Shown here piece after piece: positions 35,598-44,605 of a stretch of 64,000 bases of DNA (position 1 is the first letter of the stretch; every line of letters starts with the position of its first letter). Source of the DNA: Cellulomonas sp. C5510 (GTDB lineage Bacteria; Actinomycetota; Actinomycetes; Actinomycetales; Cellulomonadaceae). The position numbers and the translations under genes are program-made. The stretch spans positions 3,286,001 to 3,350,000 of the forward strand of contig NZ_CP081862.1 in the NCBI RefSeq assembly GCF_019797765.1, in the 5' to 3' direction. The notes under the pieces were generated by a model. That model ran no database searches, was not told the origin of the DNA, and saw only the letters and a list, made by a program, of their open reading frames with translations.

Positions 35598-36344
35598 GTG
35601 GAGTCCATCTCGATCGGAGAAGCGATGCTCTCCGAGTTCCTCGGCACCGCGATCCTGCTCCTCCTGGGTGCAGGCGTGGTCGCCAACGTGATCCTGCCGA
35701 AGACGAAGGGGTTCGGCGGCGGCTGGCTGCTGATCAACTTCGGGTGGGGCCTCGCGGTCTTCACCGGCGTGTACGTGGCCTTCAAGTCCGGGGCCCACCT
35801 CAACCCGGCAGTCACCCTCGGCCTCTGGGCCGCGGGCAAGGACGAGTTCGCCCCGGGCATCGAGGTGAACGCGGCCAACGGCTTCCTGTACATCGCTGCG
35901 CAGTTCGCCGGCGCCGCGGTCGGCTCCGCGCTCGCCTACCTCGCCTACAAGAAGCACTTCGACGAGGACGCCGACCCGGGCATCAAGCTCGCGGTGTTCT
36001 CCACCGGACCCGAGCTGCGGTCCTACGGCTGGAACTTCGTCACCGAGGTCGTGGGCACCTTCGTGCTCGTGTTCTGGGTCGTCATCTCCGGCAACACGCC
36101 GGCGCAGATCGGCCCGCTGGGCGTCGCGCTCGTCGTGGTCGCGATCGGCGCCAGCCTCGGTGGCCCGACCGGGTACGCCATCAACCCGGCGCGTGACCTC
36201 GGCCCGCGCATCGCCCACGCGCTGCTGCCCATCAAGGGCAAGGGCGCGTCGGACTGGGGCTACTCCTGGGTGCCGGTGCTCGGCCCCGCGGTCGGCGGCA
36301 TCCTCGGCGGTCTGCTCGCGCTGGCCGTGGGCTGGGTGTTCTGA
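35598..36344 (+). CDS. glpF: glycerol uptake facilitator (MIP family)
   Basis: Channel for glycerol across the cytoplasmic membrane. The 248-residue protein has six transmembrane helices and both NPA boxes: HLNPAVT (residues 69-71) and YAINPARD (near 199). The Asp after the second NPA-Arg is the mark of glycerol facilitators against water channels. GTG 35598 follows AAAGAGG. It lies 100 bp after glpD and 185 bp before glpK. A strong hairpin sits between glpF and glpK. Confidence 0.95.
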   Translation: MESISIGEAMLSEFLGTAILLLLGAGVVANVILPKTKGFGGGWLLINFGWGLAVFTGVYVAFKSGAHLNPAVTLGLWAAGKDEFAPGIEVNAANGFLYIAAQFAGAAVGSALAYLAYKKHFDEDADPGIKLAVFSTGPELRSYGWNFVTEVVGTFVLVFWVVISGNTPAQIGPLGVALVVVAIGASLGGPTGYAINPARDLGPRIAHALLPIKGKGASDWGYSWVPVLGPAVGGILGGLLALAVGWVF

Positions 36345-36366
36345 CCGTCCGCACCCCCGCGGAGAC

Positions 36367-36407
36367 CCGGGTGCCCGCCCCACGCCCCTGCCGGGGCGGG
36401 CACCCGG
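36367..36407 (+). terminator. hairpin between glpF and glpK
   Basis: A 15 bp perfect stem (36367-36381 with 36393-36407) and an 11-base loop, 22 bases after the glpF stop. It may end or attenuate the glpDF transcript, or protect its 3' end. Confidence 0.65.
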
Positions 36408-36529
36408 ACCCGCAGCACCCCTGACAACCGGCGGCCCCCGCCGCACAGCACGACCCGAATCCGGCGACGTCGCCCCCGCGGCGCCGCACCCGCCCGCGGG
36501 GCGGGCTCACTCGACGCGAAGGAAGTCAG

Positions 36530-38050
36530 ATGTCCGAGCAGTTCGTCATGGCGATCGACCAGGGCACCACCTCGACCCGGGCGATCCTCTTCAACCACAG
36601 CGGGCAGATCGTGTCCGTCGGTCAGACCGAGCACCAGCAGATCTTCCCGCGCGCCGGCTGGGTGGAGCACGACCCGAACGAGATCTGGACCAACACCCGC
36701 GAGGTCGTCGGCCTGGCGCTGTCGCGGGCCAACAAGACGTACTCCGACATCGCCGCGATCGGCATCACCAACCAGCGGGAGACCGCGGTGGTCTGGGACC
36801 GGACCACCGGCCAGCCGGTGTACAACGCGATCGTCTGGCAGGACACCCGCACGCAGAAGATCTGCGACGACCTCGCGGCCCTGGGCGGCGGCGCCGACCG
36901 CTACAAGGACCGGGTCGGCCTGCCGCTGGCGACCTACTTCTCGGGCCCCAAGATCCGCTGGATCCTCGACAACGTCGAGGGGGCGCGCGAGAAGGCCGAG
37001 CGCGGCGAGCTCGCGTTCGGCAACACCGACGCGTGGGTGCTGTGGAACATGACCGGTGGCGTCGAGGGCGGTGTGCACGTCACCGACGTCACGAACGCGT
37101 CGCGCACCATGCTCATGAACGTCGACTCGCTCACCTGGAACGAGGAGATCGCGGCGGAGATGGGCGTGCCGCTGTCGATGCTCCCCGAGATCCGGTCCTC
37201 CTCCGAGGTGTACGGCCACGGACGCCAGGGCGGCCTCGTGCCGGGCGTGCCGATCGCCGGCATCCTCGGCGACCAGCAGGCGGCGACGTTCGGGCAGGCG
37301 TGCTTCGAGGTCGGCACGGCCAAGAACACGTACGGCACCGGCAACTTCATGCTGCTGAACACCGGCACCGAGCCCGTCCCGTCCAAGAACGGCCTGCTGA
37401 CCACCGTCGCCTACAAGATCGGCGACAAGCCGCAGGTCTACGCGCTCGAGGGCTCGATCGCCGTCACCGGGTCGCTCGTCCAGTGGCTGCGTGACAACCT
37501 CGGCATGTTCACCGACGCCCCGGACATCGAGTACCTGGCCTCCAAGGTCGACGACAACGGCGGGGCGTACTTCGTGCCGGCGTTCTCCGGCCTGTTCGCG
37601 CCGTACTGGCGCTCGGACGCCCGCGGTGCCCTCGTCGGCCTGACGCGCTACGTCAACCGCAACCACATCGCGCGGGCAGCCCTGGAGGCCACCGCCTTCC
37701 AGACCCGCGAGGTGCTGGACGCGATGAACGCGGACTCCGGCGTCGCGCTCACGGAGCTGAAGGTGGACGGCGGCATGACCGCCAACACCCTGCTCATGCA
37801 GTTCCAGGCGGACATCCTCGACGTGCCCGTCGTGCGGCCGAAGGTCGCGGAGACCACCGCGCTCGGCGCCGCGTACGCCGCGGGGATCGCCGTCGGGTTC
37901 TGGGAGGGCGAGCAGGACGTCATCGACAACTGGGCCGAGGACCGCCGCTGGACCCCGAACATCGAGGCCGACGAGCGCGACCGGCAGTACCGGCTGTGGA
38001 AGAAGGCCGTCACGAAGACCTTCGACTGGGTCGACGACGACGTGCGCTGA
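36530..38050 (+). CDS. glpK: glycerol kinase
   Basis: Phosphorylates glycerol to glycerol 3-phosphate, trapping it in the cytosol. The 506-residue protein shows the FGGY kinase layout: [15 protein letters not shown] at the N-terminus (phosphate loop), [34 protein letters not shown], and the C-terminal [18 protein letters not shown] with [15 protein letters not shown] 36530 has GAAGGAAG upstream. It completes the glpD-F-K set and ends at a terminator facing the KDG kinase gene. Confidence 0.98.
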   Translation: MSEQFVMAIDQGTTSTRAILFNHSGQIVSVGQTEHQQIFPRAGWVEHDPNEIWTNTREVVGLALSRANKTYSDIAAIGITNQRETAVVWDRTTGQPVYNAIVWQDTRTQKICDDLAALGGGADRYKDRVGLPLATYFSGPKIRWILDNVEGAREKAERGELAFGNTDAWVLWNMTGGVEGGVHVTDVTNASRTMLMNVDSLTWNEEIAAEMGVPLSMLPEIRSSSEVYGHGRQGGLVPGVPIAGILGDQQAATFGQACFEVGTAKNTYGTGNFMLLNTGTEPVPSKNGLLTTVAYKIGDKPQVYALEGSIAVTGSLVQWLRDNLGMFTDAPDIEYLASKVDDNGGAYFVPAFSGLFAPYWRSDARGALVGLTRYVNRNHIARAALEATAFQTREVLDAMNADSGVALTELKVDGGMTANTLLMQFQADILDVPVVRPKVAETTALGAAYAAGIAVGFWEGEQDVIDNWAEDRRWTPNIEADERDRQYRLWKKAVTKTFDWVDDDVR

Positions 38051-38064
38051 CCTCGCAGCACGCG

Positions 38065-38104
38065 ACCGGCCCCGTCCCCCGCGCGAGCGGGCGGCGGGGC
38101 CGGT
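38065..38104. terminator. bidirectional terminator between glpK and kdgK
   Basis: A 10 bp outer stem (38065-38074 with 38095-38104) encloses a second short CCGC/GCGG stem, in the 66 bp convergent gap. It can serve both strands. Confidence 0.65.
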
Positions 38105-38116
38105 CCGCGCCCGGGG

Positions 38117-39217
38117 TCAGCGGTCGACGCGGGCCCCGCCGCCGGCCGCCAGCTTGAGGACCTCCGCCTTCGACGCCATGGTCGTGTCACCCGGCGTCGT
38201 CATCGCCAGCGCGCCGTGCGCCGCGCCGTACTCGACGGCCGTCTGCAGCGGCTGCCCGTCCAGCAGGCCGTAGATCAACCCGGACGCGAACGAGTCGCCA
38301 CCGCCCACCCGGTCGAGGATCTCGAGGCCGGGCCGGTGGGTCGCCTGCACCAGGCCGGACTCGCGCGACCACGCGATGGCGCCCCAGTCGTTGACGGTGG
38401 CCGACCGCACCGTGCGCAGCGTGGTCGCGATGACCTGGAAGTTGCCGAACTCGGCGGCCACCCGGTCGATCATCGCCGCGAAGGAGCCGACCTCGATCGC
38501 GGAGATGTTCTCGTCGACGCCCTCGACCTCGAAGCCCAGGGCGGCCGTGAAGTCCTCCTCGTTGCCGATCATCACGTCGATGTGCCGGGCGATCTCCCGG
38601 TTGACCTCCCGGGCGCGGGCCTGCCCGCCGACCGCCTTCCACAGGCTCGGCCGGTAGTTGAGGTCGTAGGACACGACGGTGCCGTGCCGCTTGGCGGCCG
38701 TCACCGCCGCGACCACCGTCTCGGCGGCGGTCTCGGAGAGGGCCGCGTAGATGCCGCCGGTGTGCAGCCAGCGGACGCCCAGCTCGCCGAACAGGTGGTC
38801 CCAGTCCACGTCGTCCGGGGCGAGCAGGCTCGCAGCGGTGCGGCCGCGGTCGCTGACGCCCACCGCGCCGCGGACGCCGAAGCCCCGCTCGGTGAAGTTC
38901 AGGCCGTTCCGCACGTCGCGGCCGATGCCGTCGTACGGCACCCACCGGATGAACGACGTGTCGACGCCGCCCTGGAGGATGCAGTCCTCCAGGAGGCGCC
39001 CGACCTCGTTGTCGGCCAGCGCGGTCACGACGGCACCGCGCAGGCCGAAGGCCCGGCGCAGGCCCCGGGTCACGTTGTACTCCCCGCCGCCCTCCCACGC
39101 GCGGAACTGCCGGGCCGTGCGGATGCGGCCCTCGCCGGGGTCGAGGCGCAGCATGACCTCGCCCAGCGAGACGGCGTCGTAGCGGGTGTCGGCAGCGGGA
39201 CGGATCGTCAGGGGCAT
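38117..39217 (-). CDS. kdgK: 2-keto-3-deoxygluconate kinase (PfkB family)
   Basis: Phosphorylates 2-keto-3-deoxygluconate to KDPG. The 366-residue protein begins YDAVSLGEVMLRLDPGEGRIRTARQF and has WEGGGEYNVTRGL (substrate-binding), YDLNYRPSLW and the PfkB active-site signature DRVGGGDSFASGL with the catalytic Asp. The specificity call rests on the LGEVMLRLDP start, the match to sugar-acid kinases and the adjacent KDPG aldolase. ATG 39217. About 190 bp of GC-rich spacer separates it from eda on the same strand. Confidence 0.9.
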   Translation of the reverse strand: MPLTIRPAADTRYDAVSLGEVMLRLDPGEGRIRTARQFRAWEGGGEYNVTRGLRRAFGLRGAVVTALADNEVGRLLEDCILQGGVDTSFIRWVPYDGIGRDVRNGLNFTERGFGVRGAVGVSDRGRTAASLLAPDDVDWDHLFGELGVRWLHTGGIYAALSETAAETVVAAVTAAKRHGTVVSYDLNYRPSLWKAVGGQARAREVNREIARHIDVMIGNEEDFTAALGFEVEGVDENISAIEVGSFAAMIDRVAAEFGNFQVIATTLRTVRSATVNDWGAIAWSRESGLVQATHRPGLEILDRVGGGDSFASGLIYGLLDGQPLQTAVEYGAAHGALAMTTPGDTTMASKAEVLKLAAGGGARVDR

Positions 39218-39404
39218 GGTCGGGTCCTCCGGTGGGGCGGGTGTGCGAGGCGCCGGGGTCGGCGGGGTCGGGGGTGGGCTGACGGGGGTGCGGGTTCGGC
39301 CAGGTGGACGGGTCGGCAGCGGCGCGGGGCGGCGGGCGGACCGGCGGACCGCGGCTCGACGGGCTGAGGTCGTCGCGGGGCGTGCCGCGCTGCCCGCGGG
39401 TGGC

Positions 39405-40040
39405 TCAGGGGCGCAGCCGGGTGGCGAGCGCCACGGCGTCCGCGACGAGCGACCGGACGCCCGCGAGGTCGCCGTCGCGCACCCGGTCGCGGGGCACCAT
39501 CCACGATCCGCCGACGGCCGCGACGCAGGGCAGCGCGAGGTACTCGTCGAGGTTCCCGGGTCCGACGCCCCCGGTCGGCACGAACCGGACCCCGCCGAAC
39601 GGCGCGGCCAGGGCGGCGATGGCCGCGCTGCCGCCCGACGTGCCGGCGGGGAAGAACTTCACGGTGTCCAGCCCGAGCCCGAGCGCAGCCTGCACCTCGG
39701 ACGCGGTGACGGCACCCGGCAGCACCGGGACGTCGTGCTCCTGCGCGCGCTCGACGACCGCCCGCGACGTGCCCGGCGACACGAGGTAGCGCGCGCCCGC
39801 CGCGACGGCCTGGTCGACCTGGGCCGCCGTGACGATCGTCCCGGCGCCGACCAGGACGTCGCCCCGATCGGCGATCGCCCGGATCGCGTCGGCCGCCGCG
39901 GCGGTGCGGAAGGTGACCTCGGCGACGGGCAGACCGCCGCCCACCAGCGCGCCGGCGAGCGGCCCGGCGTCGCGCGCGTCGTCGAGCACGACGACCGGGA
40001 CGAGCCGGTGCGCGGCGAGCTGGGACAGGATGTCGTTCAC
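39405..40040 (-). CDS. eda: KDPG aldolase (bifunctional 4-hydroxy-2-oxoglutarate aldolase type)
   Basis: Cleaves 2-keto-3-deoxy-6-phosphogluconate to pyruvate and glyceraldehyde 3-phosphate. The 211-residue protein shows the class I aldolase fold: LVPVVVLDDA, VAEVTFRT with the catalytic Glu, LVGAGTIVTAAQV, the Schiff-base Lys in TVKFFPAG and FVPTGGVGPGN. GTG 40040 follows GAGG. With kdgK (downstream) and an IclR regulator (upstream) it forms a hexuronate/KDG breakdown block. No edd or hexuronate isomerase lies here. Confidence 0.95.
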   Translation of the reverse strand: MNDILSQLAAHRLVPVVVLDDARDAGPLAGALVGGGLPVAEVTFRTAAAADAIRAIADRGDVLVGAGTIVTAAQVDQAVAAGARYLVSPGTSRAVVERAQEHDVPVLPGAVTASEVQAALGLGLDTVKFFPAGTSGGSAAIAALAAPFGGVRFVPTGGVGPGNLDEYLALPCVAAVGGSWMVPRDRVRDGDLAGVRSLVADAVALATRLRP

Positions 40041-40060
40041 GCGGACCTCGTTTCACTGTG

Positions 40061-40076
40061 CGCAACGCCTGTTGCG
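40061..40076. promoter_or_regulatory. candidate IclR-type operator upstream of eda
   Basis: CGCAAC-GCCT-GTTGCG, six-base half sites with a 4-base centre, 20 bp upstream of the eda GTG. Size and place suit the neighbouring IclR-family regulator. Confidence 0.5.
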
Positions 40077-40129
40077 TCCTCTGGAATGCAGGATGCCACG
40101 TGCGGCTCGTCCCGACAACGCTCGCTGCG

Positions 40130-40189
40130 CCCGCGCCCACCAGCCGCTCGCCCGCGCCCACCACCCGCTCGCCCGCGCCAGCCGCTCGC
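40130..40189. repeat. 21-bp tandem repeat, about three units
   Basis: Units CCCGCGCCCACCAGCCGCTC(G) at 40130-40150 and 40151-40171 (one mismatch), with a third shortened to 18 bp at 40172-40189. It lies in the 453 bp spacer between eda and the IclR gene. A 9-bp CCGTCCAGG repeat (about 40220-40247) follows. No gene was seen here. Confidence 0.7.
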
Positions 40190-40341
40190 CCGCGCGGCCC
40201 GGCCCAACCGGCGGCCGAGGCCGTCCAGGCCGTCCAGTCCGTCCAGGCCCACGCTCCCGCTGACGTCGGCGTCCGGGTCGGTGCGGGGTCCAGGGCTCGC
40301 CCAGCAGCACCTCCGGCGATCCGGTCGCGCCGCGGAGGACG

Positions 40342-40445
40342 GGCGGGGCGCGCTGGCGGGGCGCGCTGGCGGGGCGCGCTGGCGGGGCGCGCTGGCGGGG
40401 CGAGCTGGCGGGGCGAGCTGGCGGGGTGGGCCGGCGGGGCGCGGA
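40342..40445. repeat. 13-bp tandem repeat, eight units
   Basis: GGCGGGGCGCGCT is repeated four times exactly (40342-40393), twice as GGCGGGGCGAGCT (40394-40419) and twice in degraded form to 40445. The unit is not a multiple of three, which fits non-coding DNA. It directly precedes the end of the IclR gene. Confidence 0.85.
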
Positions 40446-40493
40446 GCGCAGGGGCGGGGGCGGAGTGCGGGGGCGGGGCGCGGGTGGGGCGGG

Positions 40494-41279
40494 TCAGCGG
40501 GGCGCGGGGAGCGCGAGCCCGGCGGGCAGCAGCGGGGGGACGACCTCGCGGATGCTCGTGTGGAGCTCCGCCATCCGCTGCGCCGTCATGCGCTCGGCGG
40601 GCGCGGTGATGCTCAGCGCGGCCACCGGGCGGGTACCGCGCAGGAGCGGCACGGCGAGGCACGCGATGCCCGGCTCGTTCTCCTGCTGCTCGACGGCGTA
40701 CCCGCGCCCACGAGCGCGGTGGAGCTCGTCCGCGACGTGGCCGGCGTCCACACGGCCGGCGGGTTCGACCGCCCGGACGTAGCCGTCGAGCGTGGCGCGG
40801 GACGTGTCGCGGAACGCGAGCATCGCCCGGCCGAGCGCGGTCGTCGCGGCCCAGTTGCGGCGTCCGACCGCGGACCAGACCCGCACCGCGCGCTCGGGCT
40901 CGACCTTGTCGAGGTAGACGACCTGCACGCCGCTCAGCACGCCGAGGTGCACGAGCTCGTCGGTCGCGGCGCACAGGGCCACCAGGGCGCCGTGCAGCCG
41001 GGCGGGCAGGTCGTCCTCGGCGAAGTACCGGTCGGCCAGCCGGACCGCCGCCGGTCCGAGGGCATACCGCCCGCTGACGGGGTCCTGGGCGACGAAGTCG
41101 CGGTGACGCAGCGCCGCGAGCGAACGGTGCACCGTCGTCTTGTGCACGCCGAGGGCGGCGGAGAGGTCGGCGAGCGTCGACCCCTCGGGGCCGGCCGCGG
41201 CGACGGCGTCGAGGGTGCGCAGGGCCCGGTCGACGCTCTCCAGCGGCGCGGTGCCCGCGCCGGCCGTCTCCTCCTGCAC
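40494..41279 (-). CDS. IclR-family transcription regulator
   Basis: A 261-residue regulator. The N-terminal winged helix ([44 protein letters not shown]) and the C-terminal IclR effector domain ([52 protein letters not shown]) are complete. KdgR regulators of pectin/KDG genes belong here, and eda and kdgK lie downstream on the same strand, so control of KDG catabolism is likely (inference). The GTG start at 41279 is close to the divergent recQ start, 71 bp away. Confidence 0.92.
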   Translation of the reverse strand: MQEETAGAGTAPLESVDRALRTLDAVAAAGPEGSTLADLSAALGVHKTTVHRSLAALRHRDFVAQDPVSGRYALGPAAVRLADRYFAEDDLPARLHGALVALCAATDELVHLGVLSGVQVVYLDKVEPERAVRVWSAVGRRNWAATTALGRAMLAFRDTSRATLDGYVRAVEPAGRVDAGHVADELHRARGRGYAVEQQENEPGIACLAVPLLRGTRPVAALSITAPAERMTAQRMAELHTSIREVVPPLLPAGLALPAPR

Positions 41280-41350
41280 GGGCCCACCCTACGGCGACGG
41301 CCCTGTGGACGACGCCGGTCGCGTCGGGGCCCGCGGTTAGGGTGGACGGC

Positions 41351-43447
41351 GTGACGCAGGCATGGGACGACGAGTGGCCGCTCCCCGACGAGCCGCCGTA
41401 CGACCCGGCCGAGGAGCCCGCGTACGAGCCGCCCGCCGGGCGTGACGGGAGCGGCCGACGAGGTGGGCCCGGCGCGCCTGGCGAGGACCGCCTCGGCGTC
41501 CCCGGCGAGCCGCACCCCGTCGCGCGGCCCGCCCACGACAGCACGACCGGCCGGACGCCCCTCGAGGTGCTGCAGCAGGTCTGGGGCTACGACGCGTTCC
41601 GCGGCGAGCAGGCGGAGATCATCGACACGGTCGTCGCCGGCGGCGACGCGCTCGTGCTCATGCCCACCGGCGGCGGCAAGTCGCTGTGCTACCAGGTCCC
41701 GGCGCTCGTGCGGTCCGGCACCGGTGTCGTCGTCTCCCCTCTCATCGCCCTCATGCAGGACCAGGTCGACGCGCTGTCCGCCGTCGGCGTGCGCGCCGGG
41801 TTCCTCAACTCCACGCAGGACCCGCCGCAGCGCCGCGCCGTCGAGCAGGCGCTGCTCGACGGGGAGCTCGACCTGCTCTACCTCGCCCCCGAGCGGCTGC
41901 GCGTCCCCGAGACGCTCGCGCTGCTGGACCGGTGCGAGATCAGCCTGTTCGCCATCGACGAGGCCCACTGCGTCTCCCAGTGGGGCCACGACTTCCGGCC
42001 CGACTACCTCGGGCTGTCCGTGCTGCACGAGCGCTGGCCGGGCGTCCCGCGGGTGGCGCTCACCGCGACGGCGACGGCCGCCACCCGGGCGGAGATCGCC
42101 GAGCGGCTCGACCTCACGGGGGCACGGCAGTTCGTCGCGTCGTTCGACCGGCCCAACATCCAGTACCGGATCGTCCCCAAGGCGAGCCCGCGCCAGCAGC
42201 TCCTCGACCTGATCCGGGCCGAGCACGACGGCGACTCCGGGATCGTGTACTGCCTGTCGCGGTCGTCCGTCGAGCAGACCGCCGAGATGCTCAGCGCCCA
42301 GGGCGTCACGGCGCTGCCGTACCACGCGGGCCTCGACCGGCAGGTCCGGGCGCGCAACCAGGCGCGGTTCCTCCGCGAGGACGGCCTCGTGATGGTGGCG
42401 ACCATCGCGTTCGGCATGGGCATCGACAAGCCGGACGTGCGGTTCGTCGCGCACCTCGACCTGCCGAAGTCCGTCGAGGGCTACTACCAGGAGACCGGCC
42501 GGGCGGGACGCGACGGCCTGCCGTCCACCGCGTGGCTCGCGTACGGCCTGCAGGACGTCGTGCAGCAGCGCCGCATGATCGACACCTCGGAGGGCGACGC
42601 CCAGCACCGGCGCCGGCTGTCCGCGCACCTCGACGCGATGCTGGCGCTCTGCGAGACCGTCACGTGCCGGCGGGTGCAGCTCCTCGCCTACTTCGGGCAG
42701 GACACCGAGCCGTGCGGGAACTGCGACACGTGCCTCTCGCCGCCGCAGACGTGGGACGGCACGGTGCCCGCGCAGAAGCTGATGTCGACCGTCGTCCGCC
42801 TGGAGCGGGAGCGGAACCAGCACTACGGCGCCGGGCACCTCGTGGACATCCTGCTCGGCAAGCGCACGCCGCGGGTCGAGCAGCTCGGGCACACCGCGCT
42901 GTCGACGTTCGGCGTGGGGACCGACCTCAGCGACGCGCAGTGGCGGGGCGTCGTGCGCCAGCTCCTCGCGCAGGGGCTGCTCGGCGTCGACGCCGACGGG
43001 TACGGCACCCTGCGCCTCACGGAGGAGAGCGCGGCCGTGCTGCGCGGCGACCGCACCGTCCCGCTGCGTCACGACGCCCGACCCGCGGGCCGCTCCACGC
43101 GGTCCGGAGGCGGTCGGCGCACGCCCGCCGCGGCAGCCGCGGAGCTCGGCGACGGCCCGGCGGGGGTGTTCGAGCGGCTCCGCGCGTGGCGCGCCGCCAC
43201 CGCCAAGGAGCAGGGCGTCCCCGCCTACGTGGTGTTCCACGACGCGACGCTGCGCGAGATCGCCGTCGCCGCGCCGGGCGACCTCACCGCTCTCGGCGGC
43301 ATCTCCGGCGTCGGCGCGGCGAAGCTCGAGCGCTACGGGCCCGGCGTGCTGGCGACGCTGCGGGGCGACGACGCTCCGGGCGACGACGGGGCACCGGAGG
43401 ACGACGACACGACGCTCCCGCTCGGCGCGCCGGCCTCGACGGACTAG
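41351..43447 (+). CDS. recQ: ATP-dependent DNA helicase RecQ
   Basis: 3'-5' helicase acting in recombination and fork repair. About 698 residues. An acidic N-terminal extension (60 residues) precedes the helicase core: motif 0 [12 protein letters not shown], Walker [21 protein letters not shown] box [21 protein letters not shown], and motif [14 protein letters not shown]. The zinc-binding RQC part shows [12 protein letters not shown] with C-G-N-C-D-T-C, and a C-terminal HRDC domain is present ([28 protein letters not shown]). GTG 41351 was chosen (GGTGG upstream); GTG 41342 is also possible. The Asp-rich tail is probably disordered. Confidence 0.96.
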   Translation: MTQAWDDEWPLPDEPPYDPAEEPAYEPPAGRDGSGRRGGPGAPGEDRLGVPGEPHPVARPAHDSTTGRTPLEVLQQVWGYDAFRGEQAEIIDTVVAGGDALVLMPTGGGKSLCYQVPALVRSGTGVVVSPLIALMQDQVDALSAVGVRAGFLNSTQDPPQRRAVEQALLDGELDLLYLAPERLRVPETLALLDRCEISLFAIDEAHCVSQWGHDFRPDYLGLSVLHERWPGVPRVALTATATAATRAEIAERLDLTGARQFVASFDRPNIQYRIVPKASPRQQLLDLIRAEHDGDSGIVYCLSRSSVEQTAEMLSAQGVTALPYHAGLDRQVRARNQARFLREDGLVMVATIAFGMGIDKPDVRFVAHLDLPKSVEGYYQETGRAGRDGLPSTAWLAYGLQDVVQQRRMIDTSEGDAQHRRRLSAHLDAMLALCETVTCRRVQLLAYFGQDTEPCGNCDTCLSPPQTWDGTVPAQKLMSTVVRLERERNQHYGAGHLVDILLGKRTPRVEQLGHTALSTFGVGTDLSDAQWRGVVRQLLAQGLLGVDADGYGTLRLTEESAAVLRGDRTVPLRHDARPAGRSTRSGGGRRTPAAAAAELGDGPAGVFERLRAWRAATAKEQGVPAYVVFHDATLREIAVAAPGDLTALGGISGVGAAKLERYGPGVLATLRGDDAPGDDGAPEDDDTTLPLGAPASTD

Positions 43448-43485
43448 AGCCGCCGGCAACGGCGTCGCCGCGCACGCCCCGCATC

Positions 43486-43587
43486 GCACCACCCGGGCCC
43501 GCACCACCCGCGCCTCGCCACCCGCGCCCGCACCACCCGCGCCTCGCCACCCGGGCCCGCACCACCCGCGCCTCGCCACCCGCGCCC
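43486..43587. repeat. 29-bp tandem repeat, three units plus partial
   Basis: GCACCACCCGCGCCTCGCCA-type units at 43501-43529, 43530-43558 and 43559-43587 are almost identical, preceded by a partial copy from 43486. It fills most of the 237 bp convergent gap after recQ. There are no unique spacers, so it is not a CRISPR array. Confidence 0.8.
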
Positions 43588-43684
43588 GACTCCCCCGCCG
43601 ACGCCGCGTGTGGCTGCGCGGCCCGTGCTCCCGCGTCGTCGCCCGCCGGTCGCGGCCCGGCCGGCCGCTCGCAGCCCTCAGCCC

Positions 43685-44605
43685 TCAGCCGCGAGCCGCC
43701 GCCCGCGCATCCGCAGCCGCCACCGCGGCGTCGAGCGCCTCGAGGTACGCCTCCGGTGCCTCCCGCCGGATGCTGTGCCCCGCGCCGGCGACCGCCACGT
43801 GCGTCAGCAGCCCCTCGGGCGCGGATCCCAGGACCTCGGCGGCCTGCGCGGCCTGCCGGGGCGTGACCACCCCCCGGCCCGGCTCCGCCGTCAGCAGCGT
43901 CACCGGCACGTGCACGTCGGCGAGCGCCTCCACCCAGTCACGCGCGACCCAGTCGTGCGGCACCTCGGCGAGCCGCGGGTCGATGCCCGTCTTCGCCTCG
44001 GCCCAGCCGCGGACCTCCTCCGGCGACCACGTCGGGTTCTCGAGCTGCCCGCGCGCCGCGATCTGCTCGACGGTGCGGCCCGCGAGCGCGGCGATCGACG
44101 CGCCGAGCCAGGCCGGCTTGCCCCCCGACCCGCCGCCCGACACACCTCCGGTCGCGGGTGCCGGGGAGCCGACGCCGGTTGCCGGCCGCGCGGCCGGGCG
44201 ACCGGGAGCGTCGGCGTCCGCGCTCCCAAGTCCCACGACGTCCGCGTCCTCGGCCGCGCCGAGGACTCCACCGTCGTGCCACGCCGGGTCCTCGAGGACG
44301 AGCGCGGCGACGAGCTCGGGCGCGGTCAGTGCGAGCTCCTCCGCGGTGACACCCCCCATCGAGTGCCCGACGACGAGCGCCGGGCCGGTGCCGAGCGCGC
44401 GCAGCGCCCGGGCCGCGTCCGCCGCGAGCGCCGCGATCGTGAACGGCTCGTCGGGCAGCGGCACGCCGCCGTGCCCGCGCGCGTCCAGCGCGACGACCAC
44501 GCGGCCGTCCCGGTCGTAGCGGTGCCGGACCGTCGGCCAGCAGGCGGAGGAGTCGGTGAGCCCGTGCAGCAGCACCACCGGCACCCGGCCGCCCCCGGCG
44601 GTCAC
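43685..44605 (-). CDS. alpha/beta-fold hydrolase
   Basis: A 306-residue cytosolic serine hydrolase. HG of VVLLHGLTDSSACW is the oxyanion region, and the nucleophile Ser is in VVGHSMGGVTAEELAL. The acid is probably the Glu of LLTAEPGRG and the catalytic His is in VAGAGHSIRREAPEAYLEAL. A low-complexity insert (PGRPAARPATGV...GGVSGGGSGG, about residues 140-170) replaces the usual cap region. The GTG at 44605 overlaps the aldo/keto reductase stop by 4 bp, so the genes are coupled. The substrate is unknown. Confidence 0.87.
   Translation of the reverse strand: MTAGGGRVPVVLLHGLTDSSACWPTVRHRYDRDGRVVVALDARGHGGVPLPDEPFTIAALAADAARALRALGTGPALVVGHSMGGVTAEELALTAPELVAALVLEDPAWHDGGVLGAAEDADVVGLGSADADAPGRPAARPATGVGSPAPATGGVSGGGSGGKPAWLGASIAALAGRTVEQIAARGQLENPTWSPEEVRGWAEAKTGIDPRLAEVPHDWVARDWVEALADVHVPVTLLTAEPGRGVVTPRQAAQAAEVLGSAPEGLLTHVAVAGAGHSIRREAPEAYLEALDAAVAAADARAAARG

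Noticed and set aside
40130..40445. CRISPR-like or coding repeats between eda and the IclR gene
   Set aside because: There are no spacers, and the 13-bp period breaks any reading frame, so these are plain tandem repeats.
43486..43587. CRISPR-like array after recQ
   Set aside because: The 29-bp units are directly joined without unique spacers and there are no cas genes.
44100..44190. Frameshift or gene fusion in the alpha/beta hydrolase
   Set aside because: The frame is continuous through the Gly/Pro-rich insert, and the catalytic His follows at the proper place, so it is an insert, not damage.
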